Below, in pieces: positions 9,401 to 19,300 of a stretch of 22,209 bases of DNA (its first letter is position 1; each line of letters begins with the position of its first letter). Both the position numbers and the translations under genes were made by a program. The stretch comes from Baffinella frigidus (lineage: Eukaryota; Cryptophyceae; Cryptomonadales; Baffinellaceae), in NCBI GenBank assembly GCA_026770585.1, contig MU646872.1:168480-190688 (forward strand), written 5' to 3'. Below the pieces are notes generated by a model that saw only the letters and a list, made by a program, of their open reading frames with translations, searched no databases and had not been told where the DNA came from.

Positions 9401-11408
9401 CCCGTGTTTACGCGTTGCGTCAAGCGTGACGCAATACCCCCCCTCCTCCAGGGCCTCGACAGCCGTGTCGATGCGAAGCAGCATGGGGAGCAGGAGTGCC
9501 ACGCCACTCCTTGTACCGGTACCCCCCCTTCCCCTTTGGGGATCAAATCAAATTTCTTTTTCTTCTTCTTCTGCTGCTGCTGTTTTTTTGTTCTTCTCCT
9601 TCTTGTTCGTCTTCTTCGTCTTATCGTTCTTTATCAACCCTTTAAAGTGCATATAAACAGGTCCTAGAGCCTTCTGGGAAGTGACACCCCCCCGCCGCCC
9701 GTTTTGTTGGGCTGTTCTGAGGGCGTGGTTGAACGCTGCACTGCGCCATTCAGCAAATGTGGTTGGAGCCGAACTGCGAGGGTGGGGGCGAACGCGAACC
9801 GCAGCCCCAAAGAAAGTGTCCACCCTGGCAACAACCCGCGCTTACCGTGGCGTGAAAACGTCTGATACCTGCCTTGCCATGCCGTGTCCAAGATACGCAA
9901 CTGCTTCAGTTATGTTCCGAAATGAAAACGCGGCGTGGTTTCGAGGTGTGTTGCTCAGGCTCTGCCTTGCCTTGCCGTTTCCGGGACCTGACCGCATTCT
10001 CCCCCCCAGGCAACTGCCAAGAAGAAGACCTACAACAAAGGGGACACCATGCGCGTCACTGGAACACCCTCCCACGGAACCTCCGTCTTCATACCCAAGG
10101 TCCCCCTCCCAGTTCACACAGCGGGCTACAAAGGGAGTTTCGGGCAGGAAATTCCCGAGGTTCCGCTACCTTGTCCATAGGAATCCCCCTATGTTTCTAC
10201 GGTTTGCTGACCGTAGGGTCCCAGGTCTTGTCGCGTATGGGTTATTCACGAAATCCCCTCGAAGTCCGCTGTGTAGATGCCCCACCTTCGGGGATTGAAG
10301 CGTTTCTTGATGACTCCCTCCGCCCAAAAGGAAGCACGGCTTTCCTGCTGAACAAGTTCCAGAGTCTGCTTATGTTGGGAGTTCGAAGAACGTGAAGGAG
10401 ACCTAAAGGATTGACCCCGGAAAGCGCAGGCCCATTGCACAGAGAACGATGTCCACGGCCTTGGGGTTTATGTTTTTGGTTTTACGGTTTACGGTTTGCG
10501 GTTTACGGTTTGGGGAGGCGTGATGGCTGAAGCCCGAGCAGGCCAGGCCCATTGCTCTGATCGCAGCGCGTGACCACTGTGCCACCCCCCCCCCCCCCGC
10601 TCCTGCACCAAGGGTTTAGTGTTTAGGGTTGTGTTTCGGGTTTTGGGTGTGTCGTATNNNNNNNNNNNNNNNNNNNNNNNNNNNNNNNNNNNNNNNNNNN
10701 NNNNNNNNNNNNNNNNNNNNNNNNNNNNNNNNNNNNNNNNNNNNNNNNNNNNNNNNNNNNNNNNNNNNNNNNNNNNNNNNNNNNNNNNNNNNNNNNNNNN
10801 NNNNNNNNNNNNNNNNNNNNNNNNNNNNNNNNNNNNNNNNNNNNNNNNNNNNNNNNNNNNNNNNNNNNNNNNNNNNNNNNNNNNNNNNNNNNNNNNNNNN
10901 NNNNNNNNNNNNNNNNNNNNNNNNNNNNNNNNNNNNNNNNNNNNNNNNNNNNNNNNNNNNNNNNNNNNNNNNNNNNNNNNNNNNNNNNNNNNNNNNNNNN
11001 NNNNNNNNNNNNNNNNNNNNNNNNNNNNNNNNNNNNNNNNNNNNNNNNNNNNNNNNNNNNNNNNNNNNNNNNNNNNNNNNNNNNNNNNNNNTCGCGTGCC
11101 AGTCACGTCCTGGTCACGTCCCAGTCACGTCCTGATGCTGACAGGACATGGCCACTGATGCTGACAGGACATGGACACGCCGCGGGCGCTTCCGGCGGAC
11201 ACGAGCGTGGACGAGAGCTGGAAGACGCGCGTGCCTAACCTCGGCGTTGAGAGGGGGGACCGCATGCTTCTCAAGGCTGGGTAACCGTGCCCCCTAAACC
11301 CTATCCCGTATGTGTCTGTAGGCTCATACGCCCTACGGTAGGGCTCTAGGACCTGCCTGGGGTGAGTTTGGGCGAATATTCACCGTATGGGCACTTAAGG
11401 GACACACC

Positions 11409-11454
<46 letters not shown>

Positions 11455-13208
11455 ACCCTGGACCCTGGACCTGGACCCTGGACCCTGAACCCCGTGATCA
11501 TTAATGATGACGCGCGGCTCTCATCTGGCAAAGTCAGGGGGCGGAGTCATGCCTCGCGGCGTGAGTATGGTCGTTTCACGTGGAGGCTGGTGGGAGAGCA
11601 GAGTTGGTGGGGGGGCAGAGTACGAGTACGGTAGTCTGGCGTGGAGGGTTCTGACGTGAGGGTGGTGGGAGAGCACAGTCTCACCTCGAGGGTTCTGACG
11701 TCAGGTTGGCGGGTTGATGTACGGTCGTGTCCCATGGAGGGTGGTGGGAGTGCTCTGGCGTCGAGGGTTTAGGGTTTTAGGGTGGTGGGAGAGCAGAGTA
11801 CGAGTACGGTCGTCTGGCGTGGAGGGTTCTGACGTAAGGGTGGCGGCGTTGCTGGACAGGGGTACCTCGCTCATCAGAAACTATCCCCCCCCTAGGACCA
11901 CCGTAGGGCCCTACGCATAGGCCTACTGTAGGGTCCTAGGGGGGGGCGGTTTCGTATTCACTCGGTACCCCTGTACGGTGGTGTGACGTGTATGGTGGCC
12001 TCACGTGGGGGGTTCTGACGTGAGGGAGGCGGGAGTGCAGTACGGTCGTCTGACGTGCAGGGTAGTGAGCGTGCACAGTCTTGGCGTGGGGGGTTTTGAC
12101 GTGGAGGGTGGTGGGAGTGCAGAGTACGAGTACAGTAGTCTGGCGTGAAGGGTTCTGACGTGATGGTGGTGGGAGTGCAGTACGGCCGTGTGACGTTGAG
12201 GGTAGTGGAAGTGCTTCCACGTGGAGAGTGGTTGGAGTGTAGAGTACGAGCACTGGCGTCTGACGTTGAGGGTGGTGAGAGCACAGTCTAGCTTGGAGGG
12301 TTCTGACGTAGAGGGTGCTGGTGGGAGTGCAGTACGGTAGCCTCACTTGGAGGGTGCTGACGTGATGGTTGCAGGAGTGCAGTACGGTCGTGTGACTCTG
12401 AGGGTGGTGGAGGATTGTGACGTGGAGGGTGGTGGGAGGGTGGTCTGACGAGGGAGGTGGGAGAGCAGGAAGGTGCCGCGGTACGTGGGGGCGAGTGTCG
12501 GGAAAGCGCCTTACCTTGTCTCGCACTCCTCGATCGCGACCGCGGGATGCTGCTTCACCGACACCAAGCCCAGGAAAGGCGATTGATACATGTACCAAAA
12601 ACGAGCTGGGGCCCCCAGGCTGTGTGCACCGCGAACGATCGGACACGGACACGCGCCGCCCCGATAAGACTCCTAGGAATAGGCCTCTACGGTAGGCGCC
12701 GCGCGTCCCCTATCAGTAAAGGTCTCTCGCATAACCTGTGTCTCCGACTATCAGTACAGGTCTCTCTCATCACCCGTGTATCATAAACCAAAAATCCCGA
12801 GTCTACAGGGGTACCTCGCTCGTAAGAAACCGCAACCCCCTAGCTAGGACCCTACAGTAGGCCTATGCATAGGGCCTTACGGTGGTCCTACGGGGGGGGG
12901 TGGTTTCTGATGAGCGAGGTACCCCTGTAAACCCTACACACTGAACAATACACTCTAGACCCTAAACCCTGAAGCCTCAACTCTCAACCCTAAACCCTAA
13001 GCCCTGAGTCTCGACCCTAAACCCTAAACCCTAAACCCTAAACCCTAAACCCTAAACCCTAAACCCTAAACCCTAAACCCTAAACCCTAAACCCTAAACC
13101 CTAAACCATCAACCATCAACCATCAACCATCAACCATCAACCATCAACCATCAACCAACAACCCTAAATCCCCTAAACCCGTGATTGCAGGTGCGCATTG
13201 CCCTCTGA
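6413..13208 (+). CDS. Multi-exon gene of unrecognised function (interrupted by assembly gap)
   Basis: Exons built from ATG, GT-AG sites and phase agreement: 6413-6532, 6730-6849, 7031-7141 (or 7153), 7654-7814, 8396-8492, 8643-8683, 9452-9512 (or 9518), 10010 to about 10159, then the N gap, 11168-11280, and perhaps 13191-13208. Phases close exactly: 161+97 and 41+61 are both multiples of three. The N-terminus reads MAEKPLLSVDAIDGLARHSM; a middle exon has RWKAPDMAHVESRVFQDVER; a later part is Ser/Arg-rich and then Lys-rich (ATAKKKTYNKGDTMRVTG), followed by PVHTAGYKGSF. I recognise no family. The GYKG-type motif and the DNAI3 neighbour allow a ciliary guess, nothing stronger. A stop at 7825-7827 would end the gene early if the 7814 donor is not used, making 8397 the start of a second gene. 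The exact 3' end is uncertain. Confidence 0.5.
6543..6728. repeat. CCCTAAA/CCCTGAA heptamer intron
   Basis: Nearly the whole intron 1 of the plus-strand gene is degenerate heptamers, ending in CCCTGAACCAG at the acceptor. CCCTAAA is on the RNA strand. Confidence 0.9.
6853..6902. repeat. (ACTCAAC)n heptamer array
   Basis: About seven ACTCAAC units start four bases after the donor of exon 6730-6849. Confidence 0.9.
6939..7060 (+). repeat. Tandem duplication carrying the acceptor of plus-gene exon 3
   Basis: Two 56-57 bp units, each reading GTCCTGATGGGG, a T-rich tract, TTTTCCAG|GTGGCCCAGCGTTCGAC. This gives two near-identical acceptors at 6973-6974 and 7029-7030. Using the first would insert a TGA in frame soon after, so the second is taken as the real one. 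Confidence 0.85.
7306..7446. repeat. CCCTAAA/CCCAAAC heptamers
   Basis: Degenerate array ending in CCCCAG directly before the first partial copy of exon 7654-7814. Confidence 0.85.
7447..7605 (+). pseudogene. Two acceptor-side partial copies of plus-gene exon 7654-7814
   Basis: Copies starting at 7447 and 7542 repeat the exon's first 60-65 bases (IGPxANQTxNxxxLxLTQRPAT), each after a CAG. With the real exon they make three direct repeats spaced 95-112 bp. Coding potential ends soon after each copy. Confidence 0.8.
8141..8320 (+). pseudogene. Two acceptor-side partial copies of plus-gene exon 8396-8492
   Basis: GCAG-A-ATG followed by about 20 bases (M[S/A][V/M]R[D/G]LL) occurs at 8141, 8294 and in the real exon at 8396. 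The preceding CATCGTAGGCGCTGTTGC intron block is also repeated. Reading through either copy meets a stop or leaves the family sequence quickly. Confidence 0.75.
8505..8640. repeat. CCCTATA/CCCTAAA heptamer intron
   Basis: Fills the short intron between exons 8396-8492 and 8643-8683; perfect CCCTAAA units run up to an ATAG acceptor. Confidence 0.9.
8686..8807. mobile_element. MITE-like element beginning at a splice donor
   Basis: Inverted repeats of about 33 bp with mismatches (CTAGCTCTGCC… / …GGCAGAGCTAG, then ATTCCG.CTCGTC). It starts directly after the GT donor at 8684-8685 of exon 8643-8683, and is followed 5 bases later by an AACAG acceptor-like site at 8808-8812. The termini are shared with the 4063-4210 element. 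Confidence 0.75.
9277..9312 (+). pseudogene. Acceptor-side partial copy of plus-gene exon 9452-9512
   Basis: About 65 bases, from ACGCAATACCCCCC through CTCCAG| and into the exon (ASTALSMRSSM versus ASTAVSMRSSM), are repeated 175 bp upstream of the real exon. Confidence 0.75.
10525..10584 (-). repeat. Possible tRNA-derived SINE head
   Basis: The minus strand has TGGCACAGTGG (fits the tRNA A-box consensus), then GGGCTTCAGCC (weak B box) 38 bases later. GCAATGGGCCTG in between is repeated near 10428-10440, where GGGGTCAATCC follows as a B-box-like site. Only weakly supported. Confidence 0.3.
10658..11091. other. Assembly gap (434 N)
   Basis: This is a run of N between a TTTAGGG-type stretch and a short CAGTCACGTCC tandem repeat. 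One or more exons of the plus-strand gene may be hidden here, because the exon before it (about 10010-10159) and the exon after it (11168-11280) only join if no coding sequence is missing. Confidence 0.99.
11404..11490. repeat. (CCCTCAA)n then CCCTGGA array
   Basis: Seven perfect CCCTCAA units followed by GACCCTG variants, about 120 bp after the donor of exon 11168-11280. Confidence 0.9.
11565..12470. repeat. Degenerate minisatellite
   Basis: Repeated phrases GGTGGTGGGAGTGCAGTACG, TCTGACGTGGAGGGT and AGAGTACGAGTACGG in irregular 40-70 bp units; interrupted by MITE copy 1. G-rich on the plus strand. No coding function is seen. Confidence 0.8.
11856..11974. mobile_element. Palindromic MITE copy 1 (ACAGGGGTACC termini)
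   Basis: The whole 119 bp folds back: ACAGGGGTACCTCGCTCATC at the left and a matching complement at the right, with inner arms CCTAGGACC and AGGGTCCTAGG. It lies inside a minisatellite in an intron of the plus-strand gene. Confidence 0.85.
12513..12592 (-). CDS. Possible isolated minus-strand exon
   Basis: The minus strand has ATG followed by a plausible peptide (MYQSPFLGLVSVKQHPAV, then AIEECET) ending at a perfect AAG|GTAAGG donor. It is on the strand opposite to the surrounding gene and I recognise no family. It could be chance in GC-rich DNA. Confidence 0.2.
12709..12780. repeat. Short direct repeat CTATCAGTA(A/C)AGGTCTCTC
   Basis: Two units of about 37 bp between a MITE fragment and MITE copy 2. 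Confidence 0.7.
12805..12928. mobile_element. Palindromic MITE copy 2, inverted relative to copy 1
   Basis: Same termini and centre as copy 1; the central segment (AGTAGGCCTATGCATAGGGCC) is its reverse complement. TA lies at both outer edges, compatible with a TA target duplication of Tc1/mariner-type MITEs. Short fragments of the centre occur at about 11313-11359, 12664-12710 and 14363-14404. Confidence 0.85.
12950..13106. repeat. Perfect CCCTAAA interstitial telomere array
   Basis: After a degenerate start, about 13 uninterrupted CCCTAAA units run from about 13013 to 13105. This is the longest pure telomere-type tract in the window. Confidence 0.95.
13107..13158. repeat. (CCATCAA)n array
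   Basis: About seven CCATCAA heptamers start in register with the end of the CCCTAAA tract, as if the unit mutated and was then amplified. Confidence 0.95.
13191..13208 (+). CDS. Possible last exon of the plus-strand gene
   Basis: A good acceptor (GTGATTGCAG) is followed by GTG CGC ATT GCC CTC TGA. If the 11280 donor (phase 2) is spliced here, the frame is different and runs to a stop at 13405-13407 with a Pro-rich tail. If TAA at 11281 is real, the gene already ended there. I cannot decide among the three. Confidence 0.25.
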   Translation: MRIAL

Positions 13209-13411
13209 GGTTCCCAACCATGTGCCAGCACCAACGCACGGCCCGACTCAACTCTTGAATCGCGCATTATTTACTCCCCTGCTCCCACCACCCACCCACG
13301 TAACGCTGAGCAACAGACAGGTGCCAGCACACGGTCCCAGCGTGCCCCGTGCAGCCTACATACCAGCCCTCCCCCCGCCCGCCCGGCGAAAGTCACCTAC
13401 CACCTAACACC

Positions 13412-13597
13412 CTACTTGGGATCCATGCCGACTTTCTCGCGGTATGCAGCCTCGAGAGCGCGGTAGGTAGCCTCGACGGCCTCGTCGGCCTTGTCAAGCT
13501 TGGCCTGGCCCTCCTGTTCCTCCTCCTCCTCTTCCTTGACATCCGCCTTATCGTCCGCTAGGGCTGCCGCCTCCGCCTCTGCTGCCTCGCGTGCCGC
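13412..13597 (-). CDS. DNAI3: DNAI3 terminal exon: acidic coiled-coil tail
   Basis: Sixty-one codons plus TAG encode an Ala-rich helix, a run of six Glu (VKEEEEEEQEG), then a Lys/Ala/Glu heptad-like stretch ending KVGMDPK. It follows the Ala-rich exon 14245-14155. Mammalian WDR63 also ends in a charged coiled coil. The acceptor lies directly after a CCCCAAACCC heptamer stretch. Confidence 0.8.
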   Translation of the reverse strand, partial: AAREAAEAEAAALADDKADVKEEEEEEQEGQAKLDKADEAVEATYRALEAAYREKVGMDPK

Positions 13598-15147
13598 CTG
13601 GGTTTGGGGTTTGGGGTTTGGGGTTTGGAGTTTGAGGTTTAGGGTTTGGGATTTAGAGTTTTTTGCAGAACACCCAACCTACGTCACGGTACCTCCCGCA
13701 CGGCAACAGCTAGCATCACAACGAGGCACCACACCATGAGAACCATGAGGGGAGCGTCAGAGACAAGAGACCTCCACGCAGCCACGCGACACAATCGACA
13801 ATCGAAGGGAGGGGATCCCCTTTCGGTGCATTCGAAGACGGACTCGCTCCAAGTCAGCAAGTGCAGAATCAAGAGTTGCAGATCCGAGGTGCGGTGGATG
13901 GCGGATGGGTGAGAACATGCCTATGTACCGAGGCGGGTCCGCCATACGCCGCATACATCATTAAACTCATCTGCTTTTAAAAGTGGGCATTTGTGTAGTA
14001 ACTTTCGTTGATTCGTTACGTAAGTAGCCATATATTGGCCAAGCACGAGGTTGGAACGCCTTATCCTGGTACAAACATTTACAACCCCACATATAAACAG
14101 GATCCTCTAGCATTCTGAAGTGGCCGAAGAGGAAGAAGATGATGGGGGGCGAACCTGGAGGGCAGCAGCAGCCTTCGCCGCAGCCTCCGCGGCAGCCGCG
14201 CGCAGCTCCTCGTCCTCCGCCTCTTTCACCGACAGCTCCTGCGTTCTGCGCACGAGAAGCCAACCGCCTCAGGCCAACCGCCTCAGGCCAACCGCATGAG
14301 GCAAACCGCCGCAGGCTGAGCGCAGCAGGCGCCTGGTGCATGCCACACTCGAGTGGCGAGTAGGCGCATACGCCCTACCGTAGGGCACTAGGACCTGCCT
14401 AGGACCGCTGCGGGTCGAAAAGGACCCGCTGGCCACTTGCCACGCCAGAGGCCAACCGCGCCTGGCCAACCGCCTCAGGCTGTGAACGCACCATCACGCA
14501 TCACCACCACTACCACCACCACCACAGCAACAACAACAACCACCACGCACCCGTCGTGCGCGATACCGCCCCTCTCAACGGCCATGTTCGTACGCAGTGT
14601 GGTAGGTACGAGGGCGCGACGACAGCCACGGCAGCGGCAGCCACGGGGGGTGGGAAGAGGCTGGGCGGGCGCGGGGCGGCAGACACAGGCTGGTAGAGAG
14701 AGGGGGGGCGCGGGGCGCGGGCCCTGGCACAGCAACGGCAGGCGCTGGACCCATCGGGAGTCGAGCGCCGCTTCGCCAAACGGTGGGAAAGGGGCACGAC
14801 GGCTAGCAGGGACGGCACCAACAGGCACTGGCGGGTGGGGAGAGGCGGGGTGGGCGCGGGGTGGCAGACACAGGCTGGTCGAGAGAGGTGGGGCGCGGGG
14901 CGCCGGGCCGCATCAGGCCATCCGTCTGAGGCAGGCACAGCAACGGAAGCCACCGGGGGTGGAGAGAGGCTGGTTGGGGGAGAGGCGGGGAGGGCGCGGG
15001 GCGCGGGGCGGCAGACACAGGCTGGTAGAGAGAGAGGTGGGGCGCGAGGCTGGTAGAGAGAGGCGGGGAGCGGGGGGCGGGGCACTCGGCGCGGAGGGGT
15101 TGGACACTCGGCGGAGGGATTGGGGCGCGGGGCGCGGAGAGAAAGAG

Positions 15148-15203
<56 letters not shown>

Positions 15204-16254
15204 CGCGCGCGCGCGAGGGCGTGGGGCGGCACCGGAACTTGAGGCGGGTCTCCATGTAGTGCACGCGGCTGAGCTCTCGGTTGAGGAGGTCTTCGACACT
15301 CTGCAGCTCCAGAGGGATCGCGCGCCGCAGGTTCCGCGGGATTTCCAGCACGTGTAGGGTGCCCTGCGTGTTGGGGTTGTGCTTTAGGTTGTAGCGTTGA
15401 GGGTGTACAGTTTATGGTTTGGTGTAGGGTGTTGGGTGTGGGATGTAGGGTGTAGGGTGTAGGGTGTAAAGGTGTAGGGAGTAGGGTTTGTGGTCTAGGG
15501 TTTAGGGGTTTTTGTTCAGGGTCTAGGGTTTAGTGTTTAGAGTGTAGAGAGTAGGGTTTGGAGTTCAGAGTTTATGGTTTATGGTTCATGGTTTATGGTT
15601 GATGGTCTCGGGTTCTGGGTTTCGGGTTTGGGGTTTGGGGTTTGGGGCTTCGGGTTTCGGGTTTGAGGCTTGGGGTTTGGGGTTTCGGGCGCACCTGCTG
15701 GTCCCCGACCGCAAGCAGCTGCAAGTTCCCGCCAGGGTCCCCCCAGAACTCGAGCGCCGTCACCGCCGCTGGCCCCACGTTGTGCACCTGGTTTGGGGTG
15801 TAGGGTTTAGGATTGAGGGCGTACAGTTTCGGGTCTAGGGTGTAGGGTTTAGGGTTCAGGGTTTAGAGTTTGGGGTTTGGGGTTTGGGGGTTGGGGTTCA
15901 GGGTTAGCGTTGAGCGTTTAGCGTTTAAGGTTTAGGGGTGAGGGTTTAGGGTTTAGAATTTGGGGCTGAGGGTTCAAGGTTTAGAGTTTAGGGTTTAGGG
16001 TTTAGGTTTTAGGGTTTAGGGTTTAGGGTTTGAGTTTTAGGATTTAGGGTTTAGGGTTTAGGGTTTAGGTTGTATTACCAGCGAGGGCTCATGCGAGCGA
16101 TCCATGAGATCCCACACGTCAATGCTTCCGTCGGCGCGGCCTGTGTAGGTCACGCCCGGCCGCGTGGGGGAGAAGCGCCCGGTTGTGAGGTACGTCGGCG
16201 CGAATGAGGACCGCACCTGTTGGAGAGTGTGTGTGAGAGAGCGAGATATATATT

Positions 16255-16304
<50 letters not shown>

Positions 16305-19300
16305 GCGAGCGAGAGAAAGCGATAGTGTCTGTGTGTGAGAAGAGAATGCCACCCGAACCAGCTGCACCCTCGCCGGCAGCGTGACACTCCACGCACCCTC
16401 GGCTGACGCACAGGGGAAGGCACCACAGGACAAGAGGTGCGTTTGAAGTGGTGTGGGGGGGGGGGTAGAGGAGGAGGAGGTCACGACCCAGAACATTTGA
16501 TCAGTGAATTTCGTGCAGGTATTTGAAAGAAAAATCCTTGTTCCTGGATGAGAGAGGGGCGGGACCGAAGGCTCAGAGGCGCCGGAGCGGTGCAAGTTGA
16601 AGGTCCAGTCCCCCACTGTCATGATCGTATCGTCGAAGAACGGCGAACGCTGTACCCAGGTGTAGGGTTTAAGGTGTAGGGTGTAAGGTGCAGGGTTTAG
16701 GGGTCTGGGTTTAGGATGGGCAGGCCGCGTCAGCGAGGCGTTATGGGTTATGGGTGTGGCACAGTTGGCACCGGGGTCGTTATGTCCTGTCTGGCACGAC
16801 AGAAAAAGAGGAGGGTGGCTGACGCTGGCCACACCAGAATTCTAGAGGGGCCCAATCAAAATCGAGATGTAGCCTGTGTGCAGTAAATTGCATTGCCATT
16901 GAAGCCATTCCACTTCACAATAGGCCAAACGCGAGGTTGGAACAGCCTCCCCTGGTACAAACGTGCGCAATCCCACGTGTAAATAGGCCCCTCGTGCATT
17001 CTCGAATGGGGCATTGTTAGGCAGCACACGCATCTTGACATTGGGAACATGTGCGAGAGGCTCTCGCTGGCGGGGTGCGCGGCGAATTTATGGTGGGGCT
17101 GGCAATGCCGCTGTTGAAAGGTGAAACCCTGGCGGAAGAGGGGGTGCGTGGCTGGTGACAGACAGGGGCGGGGGGTGGCGGGATGGTGGCTGTCAGGGGC
17201 CGTAGTGGGGCGGGGAATTATATGTGCATATCCGAAAATTTACGAGCGGAAGGACAGACCTGTCCCTGAGGGCGAGGGTGAGGGGGGGCGAAACCTGAAC
17301 GGCAACGATAGAGCCGAAGTGGGAGGTGTTGCTCTTCTGGATGAAGGTGCTTGCCTCGTCCTTGTCCTCTGGAAGCGTCCAACTGCCCTCCACCTGGTGT
17401 AGGGTTTGGGGTTTGGGGTTTGAGGTGTGGGGTCTGGGGTGTGGGGCGTGGGGTATAGGGTTTAGGGTTTAGGGTGTAGGGTTTGGGGTTTAGGGTTCAG
17501 GGTTCAGGGTTCAGGGTTTAGGGTTCAGGGTTCAGGGTTCAGGGTGTAGAGTTTCGGTGTTGCGGGTTTCGGGTTTGGGGTTTCGGGTTCCGGGTTTCGG
17601 GTGTAGGATTTGAACCAACTCCCCCGCCTCGGTCCCGATGTGGAACTTGGTCGCATCCTCGCCCTCCTCCTGGTTTAGGGTGTAGGGTTTAGGATTTAGG
17701 GTTTAGGGTTTAGGGTTTAGGGTTTGGGGTGCAGTGTTTAGGTTCATGGCTCAGTGTTTGGGGTTGAGGGTTCAGGGTGTAGGGATTAGGGTTTAGAGTT
17801 TAGGGCTTAGGGTTACCGCGGGGTTGAGGCAGAGCTGCGTCCCCGCCAGGTCCCCCGAGAACTCCAGGGAGTTCATGAGGATGCGGTAGATGGGCGTCCA
17901 CAGCACCGCGCCGTTCTTGTCATCCTTCGTCACGCGGAGGTCCCAGAACAGCAGCATCCCGTCCGGCGCGAGGGACACCTGGTTTAGGGTTCAGGGTTTA
18001 GGGTTTGGGGTGTAGGGTGTAGGGTTTAGGGCGCAGGGTGCAGGGTTCAGGGTTTAGGGTTTATGGTGTAGGGTGTAGGGTGTAGGGTTTATAGTGTAGG
18101 GTGTAGAGTTTAGGGTTTAGGGTTGAGGGTTTAGGGTTTAGGGTTTGGGGTTTAGAGTTTAGGGTTTAGAGTTTAGGGTTTAGGATTTAGGGTTTAGGGT
18201 TTAGGGTTTAGGGGTTGGGTGTGAGGGTTTCGGGTTTGGGGACACCATCTGCTGTGAGACGCCCCCGGAGGTTGTCGGCGGTACGAGCGTCCCCTGGATC
18301 AGGATTCAGGGTTCAGGGTTTAGGATGTAGGGGTTCGGGGGTTTGAGGTTTAGGGTTGAGGGTTGAGGGTGTATGGTTTATGGTTTAGAGAGAAGGCTTT
18401 GGGGTTTAGGGTTTAGGGAGTAGGGAGTAGGGTTGAGGGTTTAGGGTTTGGGGTTTAGAGTTCAGTTTTCAGGGTTTGGGGTTTTGGGTTTAGGGTGTGG
18501 GGTTTGGGGTGTACCGTGCGCGCGTGGACCTCCTTCCCGGGGGGGAGCCAGCAGATGTTCGAGACCTGGTTTAGGATTTAGGGTTTGGGGTTTAGGGTCT
18601 AGGGTTCAGTGTGGGGTTTAGGGTATAGGGTTTAGGGTTTTGGGTTTAGGGTATAAAATTTAGGGATGAGGGTGTAGGGTTTAGGGTTCAGGGTTCTGGG
18701 TTCAGGGTTCAGGGTTTAGGGTTTCGGGTTTCGGGTTTCGGGTTTAGGGTTTCGGGTTTAGGGTGTAGGATGGACGGTTTATGGTTTATGGTTGAGGGTT
18801 TAGAGACCGTGCGGCGGTGCGAGCCCTCGATGGTCGAAGCCAGCGTTAAGGTTTAGGATTTATGGTTTAGGGTTCATGGTTTATGGTTCAGTGATTAGGG
18901 TTTATGGTGTGGGGATTAGGATTTATGGTTTACGATATATGGTTCATGGTTTATGGTGTATGGTTTAGGCTTCAACGCACCGCGCGGCGGTGCGAGCCCT
19001 CGATGGTCGAGGCCAGCGCATACTTGATCGACTGCACTTCCGTGTTCGACTCCTGATCCTCCTCTGCATTCCCCGACTTCCCCTTCGCCTGAAACGGTGT
19101 CCTTTCAGCGCAGTCACGTCCGGCATTAGCACGGGCACGTCCAACAAATACACTCGTTTAGTACGGTCGCGTCAGATAAATACACTCGAATACTTGATCG
19201 GCTGCACTTCTGTGTTCGACTCCTGATCTTCCTCTGCATTCCCCGACATCCCCTTCGTCTGTAACGGCGTCCGTTTAGCGCAGTCACGTCCGGAATTAGT

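Noticed and set aside
11936-12652. A 238-codon open frame rich in Thr/Pro/His on the minus strand
   Set aside because: It translates the minisatellite and MITE copy 1; the repeats explain the openness. Only the small 12513-12592 piece has an independent splice signal.
14437-15351. Long open frames of about 180-240 codons on both strands
   Set aside because: They are read from G+C-rich minisatellite and GATA/GA repeats inside a DNAI3 intron; only 15233-15363 and 14155-14245 within this range are coding, in defined phases.
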